Shown here: positions 55,774 through 64,000 of the stretch, one piece after another | How the letters are laid out: each line of letters starts with the position of its first letter | Numbering within the stretch: the first letter of the stretch is position 1 | DNA from: Clostridia bacterium | GTDB lineage: Bacteria > Bacillota > Clostridia > Monoglobales > Monoglobaceae | Direction of reading: 5' to 3' | NCBI GenBank assembly: GCA_017622215.1 | Contig: JAGARO010000008.1 | Coordinates: 1 to 64,000, forward strand | DNA: 64,000 bases | Notes under the pieces: generated by a model | What the model was told of the DNA's origin: nothing | The model's database searches: none | Seen by the model: the letters and a program-made list of their open reading frames with translations, nothing else | Program-made: the position numbers and the translations under genes

Positions 55774-57704
55774 TGGGATACACATTAGCACAAAAAATAT
55801 TAAAAGACCATCTCGTGTCAGGTGAATTTAAGAAAGGTAATTCAATTGCCATAAAAATTGACCAGACCTTAACACAGGATGCCACAGGAACTATGGCATA
55901 TTTAGAGTTTGAAGCTATGGGAGTAAAGAGGGTTAAGACAGAGAAATCTGTTGCATATATTGACCATAATACTCTCCAGTCAGGCTTTGAAAACGCAGAC
56001 GACCACCGTTTTATCGGCAGTATCTGTAAAAAGCACGGAATTTATTTTTCAAGACCTGGTAACGGTATTTGTCACCAGGTACATCTTGAGAGATTTGGTA
56101 AGCCGGGCAAGACTCTTATCGGTTCAGACTCCCACACACCAACAGGCGGCGGTATCGGTATGATTGCAATCGGTGCAGGCGGTATGGACGTTGCAGTTGC
56201 TATGGGCGGCGGAGCGTACCATATTGTATGTCCTGAAATCGTAAAGGTAGAGCTTACAGGTAAACTCAGCCCATGGGTTAGTGCCAAGGATGTAATTTTA
56301 GAGGTTTTAAGAATTCTCTCTGTTAAAGGCGGAGTTGGAAAGATTATTGAATATTGCGGAGAGGGTGTTAAGACACTTTCTGTTCCTGAAAGAGCAACAA
56401 TCACAAATATGGGTGCAGAGCTTGGCGCTACAACTTCAATCTTCCCATCTGATGAAATCACAAGAGAATTTTTAAAGGCACAGAAGAGAGAAGAGGACTA
56501 TGTTCCGCTTTCAGCTGATGCAGATGCAGAATATGATATGGTTGTAGAAATCAACTTGTCAGAGCTTAAGCCACTTGCTGCCTGCCCACATTCTCCTGAT
56601 AATGTAAAATCAGTTGAAGAAATCGGCAATATGAAAATTGACCAGGTATGTATCGGTTCATGCACAAACTCATCACTTCTTGATATGATGAAGGTTGCTC
56701 ATATCTTAAAGGGAAAAACAGTTCACCCTGATGTATCACTTTCAATCGCTCCTGGTTCTAAGCAGGTACTTAATATGCTTGCTGAAAACGGCGCGTTGTC
56801 AGTTTTAATTGATGCAGGTGCAAGAATTCTGGAAAGTGCCTGCGGACCATGTATCGGTATGGGACAGTCCCCTAACTCAAAGGGTATTTCTTTAAGAACC
56901 TTTAACCGTAACTTTGAAGGCAGGTCAGGCACAAAAGACGGACAGATTTACCTTGTTTCACCTGAAATGGCTGCAATTTCAGCCATAAACGGCTATCTTA
57001 CAGACCCAAGAGAAATCGGTGAAATGCCTGAATTTAAGTTACCTGAAGTATTTACAATCAATGATAATATGGTTGTTCCTCCTGTTCCTGAAGAGGAAAT
57101 GGATACAGTTGAAATCCTCCGCGGACCAAATATTAAGCCGTTCCCTGTTTCAGAACCAATGGAAGACACAATCGAGGCGGGAGTAAGCCTTAAGGTTGAG
57201 GATAATATTACAACAGACCATATTATGCCTGCAGGTGCAAAGATTCTTCCGCTGAGGTCAAATATTCCTGCAATTTCGAAGTTCTGCTTTGCAGTTTGCG
57301 ACGAAGAATTCCACGACAGAGCCCTTGAAATGAAGAAGTCAATTATAATCGGCGGTGCAAACTATGGTCAGGGCTCCTCAAGAGAGCACGCAGCTCTAGC
57401 TCCTCTTTATCTTGGAGTAAAGGCTGTTATCGTTAAGTCTTTCGCAAGAATACATAAGGCAAACCTTATTAATGCAGGTATAATTCCGCTTACATTTAAG
57501 AATGAAGCAGACTATGATAAGATTTCACTTAAGGATGAGCTTGTGCTTAATAATATTAAAGAGCTTATTAAGAATGACGGAAAAATTGTAATGGTTAATA
57601 AGACAACAGGGGACGAAATTGAGCTTGTGGCTGAATTGTCGGAGCGAGACCGTGAAATGCTTATAGACGGCGGACTTTTAAATTACACAAAAAATAATAA
57701 TTAG
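55773..57704 (+). CDS. acn: Aconitate hydratase, Aquifex-like type
   Basis: 643 residues, shorter than the AcnA/AcnB forms (about 860-900) and like the compact putative aconitases of Aquifex and Clostridia. It interconverts citrate and isocitrate with a [4Fe-4S] cluster. Visible: the substrate segment GSDSHTPTGGGIGMIAIG, the cluster cysteines in CIGSCTNSS and SACGPCIGMGQ, and the C-terminal swivel domain (NYGQGSSREHAALAPLYLG). Translation is coupled to gyrA through TAATG. No citrate synthase or isocitrate dehydrogenase lies in the window. Confidence 0.93.
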   Translation: MGYTLAQKILKDHLVSGEFKKGNSIAIKIDQTLTQDATGTMAYLEFEAMGVKRVKTEKSVAYIDHNTLQSGFENADDHRFIGSICKKHGIYFSRPGNGICHQVHLERFGKPGKTLIGSDSHTPTGGGIGMIAIGAGGMDVAVAMGGGAYHIVCPEIVKVELTGKLSPWVSAKDVILEVLRILSVKGGVGKIIEYCGEGVKTLSVPERATITNMGAELGATTSIFPSDEITREFLKAQKREEDYVPLSADADAEYDMVVEINLSELKPLAACPHSPDNVKSVEEIGNMKIDQVCIGSCTNSSLLDMMKVAHILKGKTVHPDVSLSIAPGSKQVLNMLAENGALSVLIDAGARILESACGPCIGMGQSPNSKGISLRTFNRNFEGRSGTKDGQIYLVSPEMAAISAINGYLTDPREIGEMPEFKLPEVFTINDNMVVPPVPEEEMDTVEILRGPNIKPFPVSEPMEDTIEAGVSLKVEDNITTDHIMPAGAKILPLRSNIPAISKFCFAVCDEEFHDRALEMKKSIIIGGANYGQGSSREHAALAPLYLGVKAVIVKSFARIHKANLINAGIIPLTFKNEADYDKISLKDELVLNNIKELIKNDGKIVMVNKTTGDEIELVAELSERDREMLIDGGLLNYTKNNN

Positions 57705-57717
57705 TTCGAGGTGTAAT

Positions 57718-58344
57718 ATGAAAAAAAAGGTATCGGAATCTGTAATAAACCGTTTGCCGAGATATTACAGATATCTTGATGAACTGTTAAAAACAGGTGT
57801 TGACAGAATATCCTCAAAGTCCTTAAGTGAGAAAATGGGACTTACAGCCTCCCAGGTCAGACAGGATTTTAACTGTTTCGGGGGCTTTGGACAGCAGGGC
57901 TACGGCTATAAGGTGGAAAGCCTTAAGGAAAGCATCGGGAAGATTTTAGGGGTCGATAAACAGCATTCCGCAATTTTAATCGGTGCAGGTAATATAGGAA
58001 GAGCCTTTGCTCTTAATATTACTTTTGAAAAAAGGGGCTTTCACCTTGTTGGAATTTTTGATAATGACCCTGAAAAAATCGGACAGACTGTGGGAGATAT
58101 AGTTGTAACTGATTTTGAGGAAGTAGAAAGGTTTATAGAAGAAAACAAGCCTGAAATGGCAATCGTTGCAATCCCGAAAGCAGGGGTAAATCAGGTTGTG
58201 TCCCGCCTTAAAAATGCGGGTATAAAAGCTTTCTTAAACTTTACCCACGCCGAAGTTGAGGATGCAGAGGATATTGTTGTTGAAAATATCCACTTAGGCG
58301 ACAGCTTAATGAGATTATCATACAAAATGGGAGAAAAAATATGA
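57718..58344 (+). CDS. rex: Redox-sensing transcriptional repressor Rex
   Basis: 208 residues, the family length. Rex senses NADH/NAD+ and represses fermentation and respiration genes when NADH is low. Visible: an N-terminal winged helix (INRLPRYYRYLDEL; SEKMGLTASQVRQDFNCFGGFG, helix-turn-helix about residues 35-60), the Rossmann NAD(H) site ILIGAGNIGRAFA (about residues 82-94), and VGIFDNDPEKIG. It follows the aconitase after 13 bases and overlaps the next gene by four bases (ATGA). I found no convincing Rex operator in the window. Confidence 0.95.
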   Translation: MKKKVSESVINRLPRYYRYLDELLKTGVDRISSKSLSEKMGLTASQVRQDFNCFGGFGQQGYGYKVESLKESIGKILGVDKQHSAILIGAGNIGRAFALNITFEKRGFHLVGIFDNDPEKIGQTVGDIVVTDFEEVERFIEENKPEMAIVAIPKAGVNQVVSRLKNAGIKAFLNFTHAEVEDAEDIVVENIHLGDSLMRLSYKMGEKI

Positions 58345-59852
58345 GTATTTTAAGAGTTCCTTACGGAAAGAAAATAATAGACGGAACAAAAAAGGGCTAT
58401 GAAAATGCCGTAGAAATTAAAATTGAGAAAAATGTAAAGGCTTTTGAAGCCTTTGGAAACACAGCTAAAGCAAGTCTTATGTGGGACGAAGAAGGACTTT
58501 ACATTTTTGCTGAATGTAAAAAGGAAAATGTTTCAGTTGACGGAGAACAGCCATGGGACAATGACTCCTTTGAAATCTTTGTGAACGAGGATAATTCCAA
58601 GTCAGCCCAGACAAAAGACGGAGACGGTCAGTACAGAGTTGGTGCTGACGGAGAAATTTCTATAGGTCTTAAGGCAAAGACAGAAAATATCACAGCAATT
58701 GCAAAGATGACAGAAGATGGCTACACAGTTGATGCCTATATTAAGTTTGAAACTAAGAAAGAAATCGGCCACGTAATGGGCTTTGATATTTTGGTAAACG
58801 ACAGAAGGGACGGTGCAAGACGCTCAGTTTCTGCCTGGATTGATAACTCCGTAAACGGCTGGCTTACAACCGAAAACTACGGAACAATTATGCTCTCGGG
58901 GGATATGTCCTTAATGCAGGAAAAGTTGAGAGTTTTCTCAAACAAAGAGATTATAGACCTTGCAACAGGCTATGTAAGAGCTTATGAAAAGCACGGCTTC
59001 CCTGTTTTTGAAAGAGTTACTCCAAGACAGGTTGAAGTGTTAAACGGCTACAACGGAACATGGCAGAGAACATCAGGTGTCTCCCTTAACTTCCACACAA
59101 ACTCAAAGTTTGTTGCAATGGAGCTTTTTAATGACTACGAAAGCGGAGATACATCCTTTGATTTTTATGTTGACGGAGTTATGGCGAAGAGTGTAAACGC
59201 TGTAACACTTGATGAGGTTACATTCTTTAAGCTTAACCTTGACGGTGAAATGCACAATGTGCAGATTTACTACTCCAACCAGTCTAGAGGCTTTTTAAGA
59301 AATCTTGCCATTGAAAAGGATGCAGTTTTTGAAAAGCACCAGTATAAAAAGAAGATTTTATTCCTTGGGGACTCTATAACAGAGGGTGCAGGCGCTACAA
59401 CTTCTTCAATGTGCTATGCAAATATTGTTGCAAGAGAAATGGATTATGAAGTTTTAAACCAGGCAATTTCAGGCTACGGCCACGACGCAGATTATATTGA
59501 AATGCCTGAGGTGGCCCCTGATGTAGTTCTTCTTGCCATGGGCATAAACGACCAGGGCAATGCGAATTTTGAAGAAAAGTTAAGAGCTTACCACGAAAAG
59601 CTTGATAAACTTTTCGGAGATAAGGAAATTTATATTATCACACCAAGATGGACATCAGTTCACACAGATGAACAGGTGCTTACTGCAAAGGCTAAAATTA
59701 TAAAGAGTGCATCAAGATTTGACTATATGCAGATTATTGAGGGGGACAAAACTCTTCCGCATGATGTAAAATATTTTGCAGACGGTGTCCACCCAAATAA
59801 CTTCGGTTATCATATTGAAGCCGTAAGAGTTATAAGTACAATGAAGAAATAA
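58341..59852 (+). CDS. Cytoplasmic CBM9-like + SGNH/GDSL hydrolase protein
   Basis: 503 residues, no signal peptide. About residues 1-195 are a CBM9/DOMON-like sugar-binding domain (VPYGKKIIDGT, PWDNDSFEIFVNED, DGQYRVGADGE). A middle beta domain (about 215-335) resembles the N-domain of CE2-type esterases. The C-terminus is an SGNH hydrolase: catalytic Ser in LGDSITEG (about residue 344), MGIND (about 400), and the Asp/His pair in DGVHPN (about 480). Such enzymes commonly remove acetyl groups from sugars; that role is inference. The ATGA overlap couples it to rex. Confidence 0.8.
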   Translation: MSILRVPYGKKIIDGTKKGYENAVEIKIEKNVKAFEAFGNTAKASLMWDEEGLYIFAECKKENVSVDGEQPWDNDSFEIFVNEDNSKSAQTKDGDGQYRVGADGEISIGLKAKTENITAIAKMTEDGYTVDAYIKFETKKEIGHVMGFDILVNDRRDGARRSVSAWIDNSVNGWLTTENYGTIMLSGDMSLMQEKLRVFSNKEIIDLATGYVRAYEKHGFPVFERVTPRQVEVLNGYNGTWQRTSGVSLNFHTNSKFVAMELFNDYESGDTSFDFYVDGVMAKSVNAVTLDEVTFFKLNLDGEMHNVQIYYSNQSRGFLRNLAIEKDAVFEKHQYKKKILFLGDSITEGAGATTSSMCYANIVAREMDYEVLNQAISGYGHDADYIEMPEVAPDVVLLAMGINDQGNANFEEKLRAYHEKLDKLFGDKEIYIITPRWTSVHTDEQVLTAKAKIIKSASRFDYMQIIEGDKTLPHDVKYFADGVHPNNFGYHIEAVRVISTMKK

Positions 59853-59861
59853 GGTGTTCTT

Positions 59862-61811
59862 ATGAAAAAGATTTTGACTGTTTTTCTGACTTTGGGGATA
59901 CTTTTGTCCATTGCTGTAACAGTAAACGCAGCTCCCGAAACTATTGCAGTTCCCTACGGAGAGGCAAAGATTGACGGAGTAATGGACGAGGCGTATACCT
60001 TAGGCAAAACAATAAATGTTAAGAAGTTCAGCAGTATTTTCACAGGTACAGGAAGCTACGGAGAATTCTATGCTCTCTGGAACGAAAAGGGAATTTATAT
60101 TTTCGCCGAAGTAGTTGAAAAGACAAAGGAAACTGACGGTGTAAACCCTTGGGATGACGATAATATTGAGTATTATATTGACGAGGATAACCCGAGAAAT
60201 ACTGCAGTTGACCAAAACGACGGACAGTACAGAATAGGTCTTGACGGAGAAATGTCCTTTGGGCTCAGTGCCTCCGCTGAATTTATGCAGGGCAAGGTAA
60301 AGCAGACTAAGACAGGCTATAACGCTGAAGTGTTTATTGCCTTTAAGGAAGAACATAAAGCGGGAGATATAATCGGACTTGACTTTATTATAAGCGACAG
60401 ACGCGATGGCGAAAGACGAAGCGCAGCCTGCTTTAAAGATGCAACAGGCAACGGCTGGCTCACCACTGCTAATTATGGAACAGCTGTTCTTTGTAAGGAA
60501 GAGGGAGAGGAAATCTGCCTTTCTGACAGGCGTGTTTATGAGGTTAAGGATGGACTTCTTCCTTTAAGACCAGTTGCCGAAGACCTTGGCGCAGAGGTAA
60601 GCTACGAGGAAAAAACTGATACAGCCAAAGTGAGCCTGGGGACAGATGTGATTTATGTGTCCCAAAAGGAAATAAAGATTGGGGACAAAACCTTTGAAGG
60701 CGGAGTACAAAAGGACGGAAGATTTTATGTTCCGAAAGAAATTTTTGTAGAAAGCGGAATTGCGGTTATTGAGAAGAAGGATGAATTGAACGCAAGCTTT
60801 ATTTCCCTTTCAGAAAAGCATAAGCCTTTTAAGACAGATGCAAAAATTCCTGCCGACGGAGAGAAGATTAAGGATGAAAAGTTAAAGACAGCTTTCCACG
60901 GAGAGGTTGAATTTATAGTAGAGGAAGGATATCTTGTCCCAAGAAGATTCAACAAGGCACAGGTAAAAAGCTTTGAGGAAATGGGCTTTGTTTACCAGCC
61001 ACGCCGTGCAACAGGCATAAAGCTTATTTTTGAAACTGACAGTAAATATTTCGCCTTTGACTATAACGCAGGTTATGTAACGGGAAATTCCTGTGAGGTT
61101 TATGTTGACGGAGCGAAGTCGGGAGGACTTAACTTTGAAACTGATTTTATAAGCGGAGTTTATTATCACGCTTTGGACGGTGGAAAGCATAAGGTTGAAA
61201 TTTACTTCCCTAACTCACAGATGGGAATTAAGAATTTCACAGTTGAAAAGGGAAAGGCTTTTGAAACTGTCCCTGAAAAAGAGGAAATTTTGTTCCTCGG
61301 CGACTCTATAACAGAGGGTATCGGTATTGCAAACATTTCAAAAACCTATCCGCAGATTGTTGCAGAGGCTCTTGATATGACTCTCTATAACCAGGGCGTC
61401 GCAAGCTATACTCACGACGAAAGAACAATCGATGAAATCGGGGGAGCTGACCCTGAAATAGTTTTCGTTGCTATGGGTGTAAATGAGGTTTTCCAGGCTG
61501 ATATGGAAGAAAACCTTAAGGGAAAGGTTGAAAAGTATTACGAAAAGCTTTTGAAAACTTTCCCTGACTCAAAGATTTATGTAATGACACCTCTCACAGC
61601 CTTTGACAGAGACTATAAAAAGGTACAGATTGTAAGGGATATAATAAAGGAAGTTGTGTCAAAGTACGAGGGGATTACTGTGATAAACGGAGAGGAGATT
61701 CTGTCTCCGCAGATGTGCTTTGAGGACGGAACACTCCTTTCGGATTATGTTCATCCATCAGACAAAGGCGCAAAGGTTATAGCAGAAAAATTAATTGAAA
61801 TAATGAAATAA
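59862..61811 (+). CDS. Secreted CBM9-like + SGNH/GDSL hydrolase protein
   Basis: 649 residues, starting with a clear signal peptide (MKKILTVFLTLGILLSIAV, cleavage probably after VNA). It then has the same CBM9-like domain as its upstream neighbour (VPYGEAKIDGV, PWDDDNIEYYIDED, DGQYRIGLDGE). Next comes an extra domain of about 90 residues of copper-amine-oxidase-N/stalk type (GLLPLRPVAEDLGAEV, GRFYVPKEIF), then a CE2-N-like beta domain and an SGNH domain (LGDSITEG near residue 480; MGVNE in place of GxND; DYVHPSDKG). It starts 10 bases after the previous gene and ends at a terminator. Confidence 0.8.
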   Translation: MKKILTVFLTLGILLSIAVTVNAAPETIAVPYGEAKIDGVMDEAYTLGKTINVKKFSSIFTGTGSYGEFYALWNEKGIYIFAEVVEKTKETDGVNPWDDDNIEYYIDEDNPRNTAVDQNDGQYRIGLDGEMSFGLSASAEFMQGKVKQTKTGYNAEVFIAFKEEHKAGDIIGLDFIISDRRDGERRSAACFKDATGNGWLTTANYGTAVLCKEEGEEICLSDRRVYEVKDGLLPLRPVAEDLGAEVSYEEKTDTAKVSLGTDVIYVSQKEIKIGDKTFEGGVQKDGRFYVPKEIFVESGIAVIEKKDELNASFISLSEKHKPFKTDAKIPADGEKIKDEKLKTAFHGEVEFIVEEGYLVPRRFNKAQVKSFEEMGFVYQPRRATGIKLIFETDSKYFAFDYNAGYVTGNSCEVYVDGAKSGGLNFETDFISGVYYHALDGGKHKVEIYFPNSQMGIKNFTVEKGKAFETVPEKEEILFLGDSITEGIGIANISKTYPQIVAEALDMTLYNQGVASYTHDERTIDEIGGADPEIVFVAMGVNEVFQADMEENLKGKVEKYYEKLLKTFPDSKIYVMTPLTAFDRDYKKVQIVRDIIKEVVSKYEGITVINGEEILSPQMCFEDGTLLSDYVHPSDKGAKVIAEKLIEIMK

Positions 61812-61834
61812 AAAGAGGCTTTATGCCTCTTTTT
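61811..61834 (+). terminator. Terminator of the gyrA-acn-rex-esterase series
   Basis: The stem AAAAGAGGC/GCCTCTTTT with a TTTAT loop is followed by T and begins at the stop codon. Confidence 0.88.
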
Positions 61835-61918
61835 TATGTCGGAAAATTCTATGCCAAAAGGGTAATTTATTGGACACATATTCTGTTATGCTTAAGCCAA
61901 GGAAAGGCGGTATGTGTA

Positions 61919-62134
61919 ATGAAAAACTTTTTTAATGTATTTATCTTTGCAGGAGTAGTAATAATTTTCGGGATAATGGGCACATCAGACATTGAACCCC
62001 TTGAAATGAGTTACATTCTTAAAAATGTGTTCTTTGGAAGCGGGCTGGTAATTTTCGGAGCAGTCGGAAGAAGATTTTGCCAATTCTTTGCGGAAATTAA
62101 ATTAAGTAAAAGAAAAAGAGCCTGTGTAGGTTAA
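61919..62134 (+). CDS. 71-residue membrane protein with two helices
   Basis: From the ATG at 61919 (MKNFFNVFIFAGVVIIFGIMG); AAAGGCGG lies about 9 bases upstream, while the open frame before it starts inside a terminator. Two hydrophobic segments are seen (about residues 3-20 and 33-50), linked by an acidic loop, with a basic tail (KLSKRKRA). I recognise no family. It is a single-gene unit between two terminators. Confidence 0.6.
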   Translation: MKNFFNVFIFAGVVIIFGIMGTSDIEPLEMSYILKNVFFGSGLVIFGAVGRRFCQFFAEIKLSKRKRACVG

Positions 62135-62139
62135 AAGGA

Positions 62140-62181
62140 AATGCTGTTTGGTTATTTTACACACAAACAGCGTTCTTTTTT
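62140..62181 (+). terminator. Terminator of the 71-residue protein gene
   Basis: The stem AATGCTGTTTG/CAAACAGCGTT (one G-T pair) with a 13-base loop is followed by CTTTTTTT. Confidence 0.82.
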
Positions 62182-62207
62182 TGTGCAAAATAAACAAGGC
62201 GGATGTA

Positions 62208-62236
62208 TTGACAAAGTTGAAAGAATCCTTTATAAT
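62208..62236 (+). promoter_or_regulatory. Consensus promoter of the large secreted protein
   Basis: Perfect TTGACA (62208-62213) and TATAAT (62231-62236) are exactly 17 bases apart. A leader of about 90 bases follows, with a hairpin GGCTGAT/ATCAGTC (about 62277-62301), before TGGAGG and the start codon. Confidence 0.88.
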
Positions 62237-62334
62237 ACTGTATAGGTATCATAATGCCTGTTTTGTATATTATTAGGGCTGATAGGTTCGGAAAATCAGT
62301 CTTTTAAGACATAACATAAAATGGAGGATGACCT

Positions 62335-64000
62335 ATGAAAATCACTACACTTAAAAGAATCGGATGTTTAGTGCTTTGCCTTGCTATGCTTACAACCACA
62401 GTATTTGGTGCAAGTATTACAAATGCAAAGTATAAGAACGGCGTAGTAACTGTCGGCTACTACGTAGAAAACGACGATGCTACAATTTACGCAGTTGACT
62501 CAAATGACGAGGAAAAGGCTGCTTATATTGACCAGGAGGAATATGACGGAAGCTTCTCATTCAAGCTCCCTGAATATATGACTGTTGGCGAAGGGGAAGG
62601 AGAAACAAGTGAGCTTACAATTAAGGTAGGCGGTACAAACGAAGCTCCTGAAACAGTAACTCTTAACCTTATTGAAGAGCCTGATGCTGAAGACCCTGAT
62701 GCTGCAAACTATTCATACTATAAGAATGAAGAGTTTGAAAATCTTGTTATAGACTACAAGAATAAGGCTATTGACAGTGATTCTGATATGGATATCTCTA
62801 TAACAGACAGCTTGTTTAATGTGCCTGGTATCTTTACATATTATGATACTTATGCAGGTAAAGACGATGTTCTCTATGTTGACTGGACACAGACAACAAG
62901 AAACGAATCTCTCAATAAGTACGCAGTTTCAGAGGCATCAAACATTTACTTTATGTTTGACGAAGTTATAAGCGGTACAGCTAAGGTTTCATACGACTTC
63001 CTTGCTACAAAGGGAAGTAATAACAATGCAGCTTTCGGTACACTTTTAACTCCTGCGAACCAGGAAGCTGTTGCTATTGTAGAAGCAAAGGGTAATCTTG
63101 CAAATAAGGCAACTGGAAATGTATATACAACATTTGCAAATACATTTGCAGATGGCAGATGGCATCACGTTGAATATGTTATCGATGTTGATGCGAGAAC
63201 ATATGATATTTACTTTGACGAGGTTAAGGTTGGCGACACATACACATTCAATAATGCTGTTGCTGAATCCTTTGATAAACTCCAGTTCAGAACATATCAG
63301 ACAAACCAGAACGCAGGCCAGAACTCAAAGTTTGCTCTTGCGAACGTAACAGTTAAGGCGCAGGAAGAAAATGTTGTTATGAAGGACAGAGTTACTGTTA
63401 CATTCTATAACGACGATGCTACAAAGATTTATGGCACAAAGCAGGTTATTAAAGGTAATAACTGTGCATATATTAAGAGCCCTGAAATCAGCGGACATAC
63501 TTTTGTTAACTGGCTTTCAGGTCCAAACCACACAGGTGCTGAAACAACGCTCTTAAAGCTTAACGCTAATGCTTCTGTATATTCACACTTTGAAAGTAAG
63601 CAGTCAGTTACATTCTACGATGTTGTGAAGGATATAAACACAGACCCTGAAACATGGGCACCGGAGGCTACACCGCTTAGAACATTAACTGTTGATTACG
63701 GTGCATCTGCAAGCTATGAGACAGAAGTTCCTGAAGGATACTCATTTAAGGGCTGGTACAAGGAAGACGGCACAGAGGCTGACCTTTCATCCGTTACTGA
63801 AAGCTTAGTTGTTTATGCTAAATATGTTAAGATGCCGGTTGTTACATTATATAATAAGGACGGCTCAACCTTAAGCCAGGAAGCTGTTGAATACGGCGCA
63901 TCTTATGATGTACCTGTACTTCCTGATACAGAGGATACAATGTTTGTAGGCTGGGTAGATGAAACAGGTGAAGCTGTAAGCTTCCACGAAGTAACAGGTG
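62335..64000 (+). CDS. Large secreted repeat protein, N-terminal part (cut by right edge)
   Basis: 555 codons are in the window without a stop. The protein starts with a signal peptide (MKITTLKRIGCLVLCLAML, cleavage probably near VFGAS). A beta-rich region follows, then (about residues 160-345) a LamG/concanavalin-like domain (DGRWHHVEYVIDVD), and from about residue 352 a series of InlB/Flg_new-type repeats with the GW signature (YSFKGWYKEDGTE, MFVGWVDETGEAV). Such proteins are usually cell-surface adhesins or glycan-binding enzymes. No catalytic domain is visible yet. TGGAGG precedes the ATG, behind a consensus promoter. Confidence 0.88.
   Translation, partial: MKITTLKRIGCLVLCLAMLTTTVFGASITNAKYKNGVVTVGYYVENDDATIYAVDSNDEEKAAYIDQEEYDGSFSFKLPEYMTVGEGEGETSELTIKVGGTNEAPETVTLNLIEEPDAEDPDAANYSYYKNEEFENLVIDYKNKAIDSDSDMDISITDSLFNVPGIFTYYDTYAGKDDVLYVDWTQTTRNESLNKYAVSEASNIYFMFDEVISGTAKVSYDFLATKGSNNNAAFGTLLTPANQEAVAIVEAKGNLANKATGNVYTTFANTFADGRWHHVEYVIDVDARTYDIYFDEVKVGDTYTFNNAVAESFDKLQFRTYQTNQNAGQNSKFALANVTVKAQEENVVMKDRVTVTFYNDDATKIYGTKQVIKGNNCAYIKSPEISGHTFVNWLSGPNHTGAETTLLKLNANASVYSHFESKQSVTFYDVVKDINTDPETWAPEATPLRTLTVDYGASASYETEVPEGYSFKGWYKEDGTEADLSSVTESLVVYAKYVKMPVVTLYNKDGSTLSQEAVEYGASYDVPVLPDTEDTMFVGWVDETGEAVSFHEVTG

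Noticed and set aside
62237-62334. Known riboswitch in the leader of the large secreted protein
   Set aside because: The leader is about 90 bases with one weak hairpin and none of the conserved cores I know (c-di-GMP, SAM, guanidine, ZTP and others).
62135-62334. tRNA or other stable RNA gene in the spacer
   Set aside because: No cloverleaf, no GTTCRANNC T-loop motif; the sequence is explained by a terminator, a promoter and a leader.

Overview
The window is low-GC, Gram-positive (Firmicutes) DNA, most likely from an anaerobic member of the Clostridia, perhaps an uncultured gut lineage. The signs are a PolC-type replicative polymerase, the GlgC/GlgD pair, Rex, RemB (DUF370), RsmG, a small 2[4Fe-4S] ferredoxin, TTGACA-17-TATAAT promoters and strong AGGAGG ribosome-binding sites. 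I see no rRNA, tRNA, CRISPR array, insertion sequence or prophage. Nearly all of it is core genome; the accessory flavour is in carbohydrate-active genes.

0-22 kb holds replication and chromosome-partition genes. From the left edge: an unknown membrane protein (cut), parB and parA with two parS sites just upstream of parA, then an ispG-polC-tex operon, a DUF5662 gene on the other strand, and a compact minus-strand operon dnaN-recF-remB-gyrB-thyA-folA. dnaA is absent: the spacer upstream of dnaN carries DnaA-box-like sites but is followed by a ferredoxin gene and rsmG. dgt-dnaG-rpoD (minus) and trmK-nif3 (plus) follow.

23-37 kb: a glycosidase-like gene, then the str operon (L7Ae-like protein, rpsL, rpsG, fusA, with tuf on its own promoter), an orphan MsmX/UgpC-type sugar-importer ATPase, the threonine-pathway genes hom-thrB-lysC behind a DUF1015 gene, a 49-residue membrane protein and a leaderless amidase.

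37-53 kb is a storage and alpha-glucan block: a neopullulanase-like GH13 enzyme, glgB-glgC-glgD-glgA, glgP behind its own terminator, and three tandem GH36-like glycosidases on the other strand. Together they cover glucose-1-phosphate to glycogen and back, plus trimming of imported oligosaccharides; the orphan ATPase would plausibly energise that import.

53-64 kb: gyrA, an Aquifex-type aconitase, rex and two related proteins with a CBM9-like domain and an SGNH esterase domain (one cytoplasmic, one secreted) run as one plus-strand series. A 71-residue two-helix membrane protein follows, and a large secreted repeat protein with a consensus promoter runs off the right edge.

No clearly new multi-gene system stands out. 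The best candidates for a second look are the three GH36-like paralogues that differ mainly in active-site loops, the cytoplasmic/secreted esterase pair behind rex, the origin-type cluster lacking dnaA, and a structured rpsL-rpsG spacer. Domain names are from motif recognition; no database search was run.
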